Below, one piece after another: positions 11,421 to 20,589 of a stretch of 64,000 nucleotides of DNA. A program made the translations under genes and the position numbers. Numbering within the stretch: the stretch's first letter is position 1; every line of letters begins with the position of its first letter. Below the pieces are notes generated by a model. The model saw only the letters and a program-made list of their open reading frames with translations. It did no database searches and had not been told where the DNA came from. Origin of the DNA: Isoetes taiwanensis (Eukaryota > Streptophyta > Lycopodiopsida > Isoetales > Isoetaceae); NCBI GenBank assembly GCA_021234155.1, contig JAJEKV010000015.1, positions 6,147,194 to 6,211,193 on the forward strand, read 5' to 3'.

Positions 11421-12735
11421 CATTGCCGGTTTCAATGGCTGCAAGGATGTGGGACTCACCTAGTGAATGTATTCGGGAGCCTCCTCCTCGGCGGGTAGTG
11501 TCGATTTCGAGATCGCCCCAATCGAGGCCATGGCCATGGCGGTAGGCAGTCAGTATGACATAAGGGCAATTCTGCATGAAGTGCCCGGGCCGCATACACC
11601 TGTAACATGCCTTATCTCTGCGTAGCTGATCTCGGGCCTCTTTGGGAATAGACTGTAAGAGGTTCCGAACTTCCTTACCGACATTCTTCGATTTATCGGG
11701 CACGCTGAAGGAGACTTTCCTTTCCTGGCGGCTGTTAGAGTTCTGCTGAGAGGGTCCCGGACTCGGCGAATGGGCCTTATAAGGTGTGTATGGGCATGGT
11801 TGGGAGTAAGGTGCTGGGCGTTGGTACTGGATTCGCGGTGTGTCCTCTTCAAGGCTCAATGCCTTAGCCTCAGCCTCGGCAACCGACTTGGGGTCTGTGG
11901 CCTTAACCATTCGTTTAATTGATGGGGCCAATCCTTCAATATAACCCTCCACCGCCCTCTTTTCATTCATACCTGGTACATATAGCCTCAGGTGTATGAA
12001 TTCGTCTGTGTAGGCCTGAACTGACATGCCCTTTTGCTCCAACCGGTAAAAAGTTTGGATCTGTTGGCATTTGTGCGTACGAGGCACGTAATGCGACTTA
12101 AAGGCTTTTGCAAACTTTTTGAACTTGCACCTGCTTCTGTCCAGATGCTTGGCTCTGGCATAGCCTTTCCACCAAATACGTGCAGCTCCTGTAAGGTTTG
12201 TGGTGGCAACCTTCCCGGTATCCTTTTCTGTCATACCGTAGGATTTTACAAACTCCTTCATCTCATCCAACCAGAACTCTGCATTCAGTCCGCCTCTAGA
12301 TTTCCCATCAAACTGGGCCAGTTTCCTATTCTTCCATATACTAGTTATCGCCGTATCAACCGTCTTACGGTACTCCTTGTCCCGGCGCTTTGCATGGTCA
12401 CCGGATGATACAGACGACTCAGAGGACACAGAAGTGGCTGATGGTGAAGATGTAGCACTATAGGAACTTCAATGGCGTTTGGAACGGTGCTTCCTTCGTG
12501 CGGGTAGAGGGCTTGGTTCAGGTGCAAGTGGCTGTTGGGGTGGTGGACTTGGCGGTAAAGGGGGTAACTCCGGCCCATTCTCCTGCATAGGCTGCGGTGG
12601 GTTGGCATTCAAGACATAAGTTTGCAGCTCAACTAACTGTCGCTTCATCAATATTAGTTCTTGCTCATGTGTTAATCTGCTAGCATTCGAGGGTGTCTGC
12701 CACGGGCCGTTACGTGCACCGTCTATAGTGAGCAT
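11400..12735 (-). pseudogene. gag polyprotein
   Basis: The first ATG is at 12735. A Pro-rich N-terminal part follows a heptad-like HEQELILMKRQLVELQ. One in-frame TGA (12469-12471) interrupts it, and the same frame continues into the retrotrans_gag domain: LAQFDGKS, FWLDEMKEFVKSYGM, ATTNLTGAARIWWKGY, FKSHYVPRTHKCQQIQTFY, YIEGLAPSIKRMV. Near 11625-11580 is a zinc knuckle, CYRCMRPGHFMQNC, with exact C-x2-C-x4-H-x4-C spacing, which binds the RNA genome. The Gag capsid packages the element's RNA. The frame runs on into the protease region without an obvious separate start for pol. Confidence 0.93.
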
Positions 12736-12965
12736 AAAAAGGTATAAGGAGAATTATAGTGACATCAAGCCTCATAAAGAAGATCATTTCGAAAGAGTAC
12801 AATAGAAAAGATCTTTATCATAAGTGAGAACAGTCATTTCATTGAAAGTTATTACATTGAAGCCAGTTACAACTTAAAGTTATATAATACAGAGGTAGAC
12901 ACTTTACATTGGGCAATTTTTTCAACTCACACATAACATAGAAAACAAAACTGAGTGGACCAGGC
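12736..12965 (-). other. Spacer between ORF3 and gag
   Basis: About 230 bp of AT-rich sequence lie between the ORF3 stop and the gag ATG. I see no conserved feature. Confidence 0.5.
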
Positions 12966-13409
12966 CTAGGGGTTCGCGAAAGGGTACAAGATAGAGTAGC
13001 GAACGCTCTCGCGTACAGCTCTCACTAACTCGTAGCGAGCCCAGGCCTGGACGATAACAGGTTGGTAATCCAGTATGGGGCTGATGATGAGGAGATTAAA
13101 GAGCCTTCTCAAAGCATAGAAAATCTGCCACAAGTGATCGTTGGCGTCAGCAAAAGCTTCATGCCTTGTCATGTCCCAATAGTCCCATGTTCGGCGAAGA
13201 GTTTGCTGTAAGTCCTCAAAGGCCCGTTCTCTGAGAATGTTAACTACTTCCAAGCCCTTCTTCTTCAGGTTCCCCTTCCTCATAATCACCGTCTCGCTCT
13301 GGGTATTCCCCATACCGTTGGCCGTAGTCCTGTTCGAGAGGCCCTGGATCATCTCGTCATATCTGGTTGGTGATTCTTTCTTCATATTCTTCAAGTCCCT
13401 CGTCTGCAA
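12966..13409 (-). pseudogene. Accessory ORF3, unknown function
   Basis: About 145 codons are open on the element's sense strand, ending TERMINATION directly after SILYPFANP. The upstream edge lacks a good ATG. Instead the minus strand has a pyrimidine-rich run ending CCGTCTTGCAG (AG at 13404-13405), so the frame may be entered by splicing. The protein has a basic N-terminal part (KKESPTRYDEM, KGNLKKKGLEVV) and a helical C-terminal half rich in Trp, Arg and Leu (TWDYWDMTRHEAFADANDH, FYALRRLFNLL). I recognise no family. It lies 3' of ORF2 and 5' of gag. Confidence 0.6.
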
Positions 13410-13613
13410 GACGGTAGGAATGAATATAGAACATTGAACAATTTTCTAATAGATACAAGGAGGCATCATGGAAGAGAACAATTTAATTATATTCATTGAT
13501 ACAATAGTCATAGTTGATAAGAAGATGGCACATCATAGTTTATGAAATGGCTAAAGAAAATGCCAAACCAGAATTTACAACTATACGCAGTATAAGATGC
13601 GTAATACAATTAT

Positions 13614-15005
13614 CTAAGAACTACTAGGTCCCTCCTCTTCGTCCATAGGCTGAGGAGGTGGACGGTAGCGCATCAAAGTAGCACTGGGGCTAGCAGAGAG
13701 GGCGGCTCGAGCTGCTGCTTCCGGTGGTAAGCAAGTGGCTAAAGGTGCCGCCACAAGAAGTCGCACATTAGCGTAGCCCGCCACGTCCCCCAATGCTGCT
13801 ATAGCCAAATCTCGTCAGACCAATGTGATGGTGGTGGCATGGTAGTCTATCTTCTTATGGCCCGCCAAAGTGGATATGGCACGAAGTGCCCACCAAGAAG
13901 CTTCAGAAGAAGGCCCCAAGTTCCTGGAGAAGAACAATACCTCACCTTGCCGAAAGGCTGAAAGAAAGAATCGGGGCACATGGTTGCCCATTGCCCTAAT
14001 CTGAGGATCCCTGGAGGTCTCCGCTTCCTTTTCCAAGTTGACGGGGATCTTCTCCTCCTCTGCTTCTTCCTTGTCATCCCTAAGACTTTCCTTGGTGTCC
14101 CAAAGGTCTTCCTCTTCATCACCGGCCTCTCCCATGGTGATTTGCAAAGGCGGATTGGCCAGAGGAGGCCGCATCTGAGCTGCAAAGTGCTCCTCCAGAG
14201 GCTGGGGTGTGTCAGTCAATAAGAACTGCCGAAGTGACAAAAGGGTCTCAACGGGCTCTAGTTCTTCTGGCCGGTATGCCAACAAGTTCTCGACTGGTGG
14301 GGGATGCACAACCGGTGTGGTAAAGTCGAGGAAGTCATCCTGGCAATACTCAACAAGATCATAGAGGACCTCTATCTTCTTGCGGCCCCGCATCCCAGCA
14401 ATGACGCGGTAGGCCTACATAATGTCCTCAAGAATCAGGTACTCTTGGTTATTCAAGAGTATTGTAGGAAGAAGATTAAGCCCTTCGAGCTTGAGGGCTT
14501 TCTCTCCACTTGCAAAGGCTTCAGTGGCAAGTTCCCTCCACCTTACAAAATCCTGCTCGTCGACGACTTTGTCATCTTCCGGGTCAGGGGGTACAGGCGT
14601 AGAGGAATGCTCAGCAGCTATCTCCTCATCCTCAATATACTGGTCCATAATGATGGCCAGTGCAAATCGGGCCTCAAAACAAGCTTCCCGATCTATTGTG
14701 ACGATAGGGAGGTCAGTCCCTCGCCTCCTTATGCCCTTAATGACATTTCGGGCATGCTCATCATCCCCTAACATCTGGAGCAGGGTGTGGAAGTCGAGAT
14801 AGAGCTGTGAATCATCGTTGTTGTAGACACATGCAGGTAAAATCTCTTCACAATAGAACTGAAGGAAGGCGGCGTAATCGGGATGCGCTTGCATGTTAGA
14901 GATAAGGTCTACCTGCTGGAGGAGATAAGGGTGAAGGTCAAAGGGGACCGCGGGGTCCCAATGCTCTCCATCTAGATACCACTGCTGTAAGGTTGGGCGA
15001 TCCAT
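13614..15005 (-). pseudogene. Accessory ORF2, unknown, acidic, possible histone-fold end
   Basis: One frame of about 463 codons runs from the ATG at 15005 (MDRPTLQQWY) to the TAG at 13614, broken only by TAG (14415-14417) and TGA (13815-13817). Both could come from CAG and CGA by one C-to-T change. The N-terminal 200 residues look globular. The middle is strongly acidic (GEAGDEEEDLW, DDKEEAEEEK). The last ~100 residues contain STLAGHKKIDYHATTITLV and RDLAIAALGDVAGYANVRLL, which resemble the loop 2-alpha 3 region of H2A or H3, but the match is short and unproven. The tail is Pro-rich and acidic (DEEEGPSSS). A TATAAAG lies about 80 bp upstream of the ATG. Confidence 0.7.
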
Positions 15006-15252
15006 AAGGATGAAGGCGCAAGAGAGGAGAAGGCAAACGCTGAAAACAGGAAGGAAAAATGAAACCCTAATGGCCAAAAAGGGGCTTTATACATTTCGGC
15101 ACGTTTCCCGAAATTATTATTAAAAATTATTATTTAATTAATAATTTATTTGGAAAAAAAAAACATTTTTATATTCACAACTTCAAAATTTGGAATACTT
15201 TACATAGATAAGTCCACAAAATTTTTACAACAGAAGGAAGATAGTCGCCTAG
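15006..15252 (-). other. AT-rich spacer between the H3 module and ORF2
   Basis: The spacer holds a TATAAAG on the minus strand at 15085-15091, and a pyrimidine run ending CCTGTTTTCAG (15040-15050) that looks like a 3' splice site. Either could serve separate expression of ORF2. Neither is proven. Confidence 0.35.
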
Positions 15253-15622
15253 TCACCGAAAATCCCCTCGGATCCTTCGTGCTAGCTGGATTATGGTAAC
15301 CCTCTTTGCATGTATGGCGCAGAGGTTGGCGTCGCTCAAAATCTCTATGAGGTAAGCCTCGGCGACCTCACGGAGTGCGAGGATTGCAAAGGCTTGGAAC
15401 CTCAGTCGGGTTTTAAATTTCGGGCAATTTCGCGAACAAGCCGGCATTTGAAAAGGAGCCGATGAATCAATGGCTCAGTAGACTTCTGATACTTATCTCT
15501 CGAAGTGCTACCGTGCCCGGTCGATATCTATGGGGCTTTCGCGGCTTGAGGGTTGCCTTCAGCGATGGAATGGATTTCCCGCCGGTTGTTGGATGCTTTG
15601 CCTGCTGAACGATCTGCTCACG
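15253..15622 (-). pseudogene. Histone H3-like module inside the retrotransposon
   Basis: Reading the minus strand: a tail-like part with QQAKHPTTGGK (compare QTARKSTGGK in H3) and LKATLKPRKPHRYRPG, then PHRYRPGTVALREI (15535-15494), identical to canonical H3. After a frameshift comes [14 protein letters not shown] and RLVREIA (alpha N to alpha 1). After another comes [20 protein letters not shown] (alpha 2), then [22 protein letters not shown] and a stop at 15253. About nine tail residues (the SAPATGGVK part) and the four residues MPKD of loop 2 are absent. [10 protein letters not shown] and KPHRYRPG fit canonical H3 better than CENH3. Its tail part is in frame with ORF1, so the ancestral product was probably a fusion. 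Confidence 0.93.
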
Positions 15623-16588
15623 TCTCTGAGCCGATGTCTTCTTGGCAATGGTGGCATCCCTCTGCAATCGGGTCTTATAATCCACTCCTCCCTTTATGGG
15701 TTTGATGTTCTTCCTCTTCCTATTAGCCCACACTGTAGCCTTCCTGTTCTTGGCCCCGCCCTAATCCTCAGGCTGATCCACATTTTGATCAGTATTTTGG
15801 TCTCCCTGATGGTCAACATTCTAACCAACATTTTGATCCTGCTGCTGATCAACATCCTGATCTCCCTGCTGATCAACCTGCTGGTCCTCCGGCTGATCCA
15901 TCTGCTGGTTCCCGCTCTGCTGGTTTTAAGCATCCTCCTCTTCCTTACGGAACCGCTCTCTCTCTGCATTCCGGGCCTCTTTGTTCAAGCGCGCTTGTAC
16001 CCGCCGGGCAATCTCCGTGTGGTACCGGGCCGGGCGAGCTCGCATGTCCGCTTGCACGAGGTCCATGCGATCTTGGTTGAAACTAGGTGGAACATTTTCA
16101 AAAACGAAGCTATTAAGGTCTTCGTTCCATAAGAAAGTGGGAAGATTGTAATGGTCTTTGTACATAAGTACATGGCCTTTACCAAGGTAGTAGAAACTGT
16201 TAGCCCGCTCTTCTGGTAGGGCACTAGGTATTTGGTGAAGGTCCTCTACCCTAGCAAGATGCATGATCCTTTGGGCCTCATTCCTGATAAGCTCTACTGG
16301 GTCCTCATCTGATCCTGCTAAGGGATAGAACTTAACTATGACCCAAGCATGGTCAGGCTGCTCTACAAGAGTGTAGGGCTGGTCTGCAGCATTTAGTTTC
16401 AGAAGGAAGCGCTCATTGAAGTGAAAAATGGGGTAGGGGATCCTACGGCCCTCAGTAAAGTGCACAAAAAGGTCTAGAACAGTTTCAACTGTGGGGCTGT
16501 CATCCGAAAGATGGTCTACCAGCGCACTAAACAACTGGAAGACGTTCATCTTCTTTAGGTCCACGGTAAGTTTGAAACGCGGCATCAT
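15467..16588 (-). pseudogene. Accessory ORF1: unknown domain, Q/D-rich linker, basic region, fused to H3 module
   Basis: The ATG at 16588 (MMPRFKLTVDLKKMNV) opens a frame of 373 codons to 15467, with in-frame TAA (15926-15928), TAG (15821-15823) and TAG (15761-15763). Each stop sits where CAA or CAG would fit the local Gln pattern. Residues 1-180 look globular and are unknown to me. Then comes a charged helix (RRVQARLNKEARNAERERF), followed by a linker of DQQ/DQN/DQP repeats. A basic, NLS-like ANRKRKNIKPIK comes next, and finally the H3-like tail and PHRYRPGTVALREI. It lies between the primer site and gag, where ordinary chromoviruses have no gene; Tat/Ogre elements have an ORF there, but I see no relation. 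Confidence 0.85.
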
Positions 16589-16831
16589 GACACTGGCGAT
16601 GAGTGGCGAAAGAAGAGAGTAGGGCGCTCAGGTTTAAACGGGTGGCGCTAGGGAGTAGGCGAGGGCGCTAGGGCTTAGGGTAGATGCGAGGTAGCCGTGG
16701 AGGTCAGCTATGGCGGAAACAGAGCTTCAGTCCGGCGGCTATGGCGGAGGGAGGTCGTGCAAGAAAACACACTTTTCAAAAAAAATGATTCAAATTTGAA
16801 TTTAACTTATAAACTTTTATTAAAATTCTTT

Positions 16832-17062
16832 TCAAAACTTTTTAAAAAAAAAAAATAAAATTAAACAGGCGTGTATAAAAATATGTGCCCAGGTATGGGG
16901 TCTTCTTGGCGTTATCACGGTCTTATCTCTGAAAAGAAACACCTCAGAAGGCAATGAGTGCCTTTTTGATTTTTGGCTGTTGTTGTCTGTTCGCCCTCGG
17001 AAGACGTGCCTCCTAGGGTATTTGGGAAGTTCCCGATCCATTGGAGCCATTTTCGCCTTCAT
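16832..17062 (-). other. Short leader ORF upstream of ORF1
   Basis: A 76-codon frame begins MKAKMAPMDRELPKYPRRH and ends in an AT-rich stretch. Inside it the minus strand has TTTCTTTTCAG (AG at 16929-16930), a good 3' splice site. The 5' part may be a leader exon or a short peptide. No family is recognised. Confidence 0.3.
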
Positions 17063-17130
17063 CCGAGCTGCCTACAAAACGGTATAGCCCTTCCAAACTT
17101 GGGTCCTCCAGTCGCCCTAACTTCTTAAGA

Positions 17131-17136
17131 ACTTAC
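17131..17136 (-). promoter_or_regulatory. Candidate 5' splice donor in the leader
   Basis: The minus strand reads GCTT/GTAAGT about 140 nt downstream of the primer site. Together with pyrimidine-rich 3' sites before ORF2 (15040) and ORF3 (13404), it could make spliced messages for the accessory ORFs. This is inference from consensus only. Confidence 0.3.
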
Positions 17137-17272
17137 AAGCTATTGCATTAACCTAGCACAAAACCAAATATCAAAGAGCTAAACAATCATACTAGCTTAC
17201 GCTCCCACCTAACTACCGAACTAACGAGTTAGGGTTGGGTCAGTGCTATGATTTCGAGTAACCGAAATCACA

Positions 17273-17284
17273 GCTCTGATACCA
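17273..17284 (-). promoter_or_regulatory. Primer binding site, initiator tRNA-Met
   Basis: The minus strand reads TGGTATCAGAGC, the standard plant retrotransposon sequence complementary to the 3' end of initiator tRNA-Met, one base after the 5' LTR. It fixes the element's orientation and the 5' LTR. Confidence 0.97.
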
Positions 17285-17285
17285 C

Positions 17286-18888
17286 GGTGATGCTCCCTGA
17301 ACATATACGACACTCAGACGTATACATACGGGGACTTTCCCCTCCCATGGCAACCAACTCACCATGAGCAGGGCCCTCCGTCTAACTCGGGCCATCTATA
17401 AGAAGATGCTCAAGTGAAGGACACAGAGGGGTCATTCGGCCCACGCCTTCAATGGGGCTCCTACGTCGCGGAAGCGTGAATACAAGGTTAGCACACAGCA
17501 TAATCATATCATAATTTACCACCACGAGGGGTGGCATATCCATCCAAGTGACAACAACAAAGAATATGCATTTAATACTAGGGAAAACACCCAAACCCAT
17601 GGTTCTATCCCGGCTCAGACTCCAGGGAGGTTCGACTGACGGCTAGGTCTCAAGAGATCAGCAGACCGAATCTTGACATGGCGTTGGCTGGCATAGAACA
17701 TCGGCTAGGGTTGTCCACTCCATCCGCCCCTCCTGTGCACACTTTGCAGATGAGTCCAATCATGCTATGGCGTCACTATAGCCTTCCGGACACGCAGACT
17801 CAAGGTATCACCCTTCGAGCCTACTCCAGGCTTCATGAAGCCCCGTCCAGATGAGGCAGGGGGAGCGTCCCCTTCCGGGATCCGCGGTGGTTCCATGGGT
17901 GAGCTAGAGAATACGTGCGCATCAGCCGACCCCCGCATCCGTGCCGACTTACTCACCCTAAATCTACTCAAAGCGGGGGTGCCCCATACTGGTCACACCT
18001 CTGCACCCGGAAGTGTCGGACCCATACCCGCCCCTCGTGACCAGGCCATCAGGCCCTAGCCCTTTGTAGGAGTCTCGGGGAGCCTTTTATGTTCGTGCAA
18101 GACCCCACCCCCACTTCACCACTGCGTCCCTTATCTGGTGCTAAGCAATTCCATAGCATCCACGACTCGGTGGTCTCTTGTGCCTGTGCTGCAACTAATG
18201 GGAAGTACTGGGGATCAACCTAGGGTATACTACTAACATGGCTTAGAGGTCTCTACCCCCTTAATTCCCCATTTCGAGTAATACTATGCAAAGAACTATC
18301 AATCCATCCTTTAAGAGCAAGACCAGAATCAGAAATAAAGAGAACTCACCTTTACAATCAAGGGTTAGTTCCTACAAGTAAAGCACAGAGAGAACAGACG
18401 AAACAAACACAACAAGTGCCCAACATGGGCGCTACCCTAGAATTCTCAAGCTACACTAACCACCCACCGAGTTCTGCTTTGGATCCGTTGTCATTTGGTG
18501 CTTCCATCTTTCTGGACTTGGCTCGACTCACGGACACACAGGTAAAGGTGCTTGGCAAAGGTGGGCGCTCAGCTCCTGCTCCTCTTGGACGATTAGGGGG
18601 GTCAATTAGGGATAGGGTCAAGTTGATGGCTCAATTTGGAATTCCCCATGCTGGCCAATCGATTTAGGCCAGGTGGCGCCTTCCTAAAGCATTTAGACAT
18701 TAATTAACCCATTTACATATTAATTCCTTAATTATAGGTTATTATCCTTAATAATTAAATTAGCATAGCTAATTTAATCCCTTTTAGGACAACCCCGCTA
18801 GGTTACAATACCCCATGGTGGCGTACCTTTAATGGATGATGTGTCAGTATATTTATACGCACATCGTATAAATACTTGGAACGTCACA
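17286..18888 (-). repeat. 5' LTR of the chromovirus
   Basis: The 1603-bp copy aligns with 5849-7397. On the minus strand it starts TGTGACGTTCC and contains the perfect stem TATTTATACG/CGTATAAATA. Its other end has drifted to CATCACC where the partner keeps CGTCACA. It would hold the promoter, but I cannot assign one TATA box with confidence. Confidence 0.95.
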
Positions 18889-19055
18889 CAAGTAGTGTCT
18901 AATAATAATAGAAACCAGATGCTTGATCTGATTATAAGCCGCCTTGTAAAAGTATTTAGCAGTAAGAGCTATACCCTATTTTTCAATATTGATTACACCC
19001 AATCCACCATTTTTTCTTCTTTTTGCAGCATTCCTCCATAGCAACTGGAGTCCAG
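18889..19055 (-). pseudogene. LINE remnant, part displaced by the chromovirus
   Basis: Read on the minus strand, this gives NGGLGVINIEK and GIALTAKYFYKAAYNQIKHL, a post-RT LINE block, ending RHYL at the CAAGT duplication. Removing the element joins it in the same frame to DKCLSFGWRQL at 5848, so the host site was this LINE. Confidence 0.7.
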
Positions 19056-19240
19056 CATCTCATAAACTGCCATTTAGGGAAAATTCCTCGAATATTCTCC
19101 ATTTATTTATTTCGGTAATTTTTGGTTTATCTGTCTCTGGTGGCGCCGCTTACAGCGCCGCCATAGCTCGAGGCTCTATTTTCCCATTTCATTTGAGTGG
19201 CAGTGCAGGGCTGCGCATCCGGCAGGGCAGCGCAGTGCAT
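19056..19240. other. Unassigned sequence with GC-rich inverted motif
   Basis: It contains GGTGGCGCCGCTTACAGCGCCGCC near 19140-19163. No gene is recognised. The inverted form GGCGCCAC recurs near 19883, so the stretch to 19950 might be one non-autonomous element. Confidence 0.3.
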
Positions 19241-19344
19241 CCGGCAAATCATTCGGCCAGATCGTTCAGCAAGATCGTTCGGCAAGATCATTCGGCCAGA
19301 TCATTCGGCAAGATCATTTGGGCAGATCATTCCGCCAGATCATT
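19241..19344. repeat. Eight tandem 13-bp units
   Basis: Units of the type CGGCAAGATCATT or CGGCCAGATCATT follow each other without gaps. The open frames across it (Ser/Arg/Phe/Ile-rich) arise because 39 bp gives a 13-residue period in every frame; they are not evidence for a gene. Part of the following GTTCAAGATCATTTGGCATT stretch recurs inverted near 19735-19760. Confidence 0.85.
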
Positions 19345-20589
19345 CAAGAGCAACTCCCCTGTTCAAGATCATTTGGCATTTCCTGTTCAAAAGCATTCCC
19401 TATTCAAGAGCATTTAGGGCAACTCCCTGTTCAAGAGCATTCGACAGCAGATCCCCTGCAGGGGCCGGCAGATCCCCTGTTCTTGAGACAAGATAACTGC
19501 TTCAATCGTCTTAATCCTTCTGTCCAGTAGTCAGATCTGCCCAGTAGCCATTCATACCCTTCTTTCATGCACCAGGTCTGGAAACTTTTCCCATCGTTTG
19601 TCTTTTACTACCCGTTGTTTTCCCACATGTCTCCATCGCCGGCTACTTGGATGATTTCCCTGCACATCTTCTCAGATTAGGCAAATCCATTTTCAATAAT
19701 CCCCATTTCCTTCTTTGTTCTCAAGAAACAGGGAATGCCAAATGATCTTGAACAGGGAATGCAGCAGAAACAAGAAACATGAAAAATGCCAGAAAACAAG
19801 ACCGGAATTTCCCCTAACTGCCGGTTTACGTTTGGTAGCCGGCCGGATTTCGGGGTTTCCGGCCGGTAAACCGGCAGGCGGCGGCGCCACTTGCACCTAA
19901 TGCCGCTCGCGGCGGCACCGCCTGCCGGTTTACCGGCCGGAATCCTAATCCCTCAATCCGGCAATTACTGCTACAACGACATTACAGATTTGCAGTTGCT
20001 TTCTGATCTGTGGCTACTTGGAGTAGCGAGACTAGCCTGGAGGCCCAATAAGCCAGATGCCAAAGCTTTGTATTTGCCATAGCACTTGTGTTTTGCTATA
20101 ACCCAGTGGATCCGGTTGTGTGGTTAATGGTGCTGCCATATCAATTGTGCATGAATAAAGTTTCCCTATTATGTTATTGTGGGTTCTATGATTCTGTGTT
20201 GTTACAACAACCCAGATATACATGAATCATATCACAAGCCCTACAATGGATTTCAAAGGCTATCACATGGCAGTATACAAGTAATAATAGAAAATTTTGG
20301 TGGAAGGCCTACACTCAGATGAGAATGCCAACGAATAAATAGACTAAATGAGAAGATTTGAAAGAGTTTAAAAGGCGCACTATATTGCTATAATGCAAAA
20401 ATAAATTATACATTGTACAAAGACTGTAATGCGATATAGTGAAGAGCTCTAAGGACTCAAAATTATAGGATTTTGGCATGTCAAAGAAATCAATATTGAT
20501 TGCTTACATTGGAGGATGGTATGAACCTTGAGAAGCACAAAAAAGAAAAGGATGGAATGATGAGAATGCAAATTGAATGAGGGCACTGT
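19345..20589. other. No gene; contains inverted motifs
   Basis: Apart from the hairpin at 19857-19942 and inverted copies of a CAAGATCATTTGGCAT motif (near 19370 and 19740), I see nothing recognisable. Confidence 0.4.
19857..19942. repeat. Perfect 25-bp inverted repeat (hairpin)
   Basis: The arms 19857-19881 and 19918-19942 are exact reverse complements (core TTCCGGCCGGTAAACCGGCA) separated by 36 bp of GC-rich sequence. The stem is very GC-rich in an otherwise AT-rich region. It is likely part of a foldback or non-autonomous DNA element. Confidence 0.9.

Larger units (their letters stand above)
5849..18888 (-). mobile_element. Complete, decayed Ty3/gypsy chromovirus with 5' accessory ORFs and a histone H3 module
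   Basis: Both ends read TGTGACG...CGTCACA and are flanked by the perfect 5-bp duplication CAAGT (5844-5848, 18889-18893). Order along the minus strand: 5' LTR (17286-18888), tRNA-iMet primer site, leader, ORF1 with H3 module, ORF2, ORF3, gag, protease, RT, RNase H, integrase, chromodomain, polypurine tract and 3' LTR (5849-7397). RT-RNase H precedes integrase and the integrase ends in a chromodomain, which defines a chromovirus. At 13.0 kb it is long for a chromovirus, and the extra length is the block between primer site and gag. Stops, frameshifts and LTR indels show it is not currently active. Confidence 0.95.

Noticed and set aside
10778-12408. Plus-strand ORFs opposite pol and gag
   Set aside because: They lie exactly antisense to well supported retrotransposon domains and have no family resemblance.
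15253-15622. Reading the histone module as CENH3
   Set aside because: [19 protein letters not shown] and a loop 1 of normal length fit canonical H3; CENH3 usually shows a longer loop 1 and other residues here. A tree could still overturn this.
15530-16132. A 200-codon plus-strand ORF rich in Leu and Ile
   Set aside because: It is antisense to ORF1; the hydrophobic pattern is the reverse of the GATCAG-type Gln/Asp repeat.
18989-19530. Ser/Arg/Phe-rich ORFs in three frames
   Set aside because: A 13-bp repeat produces the same peptide in every frame; no gene context.
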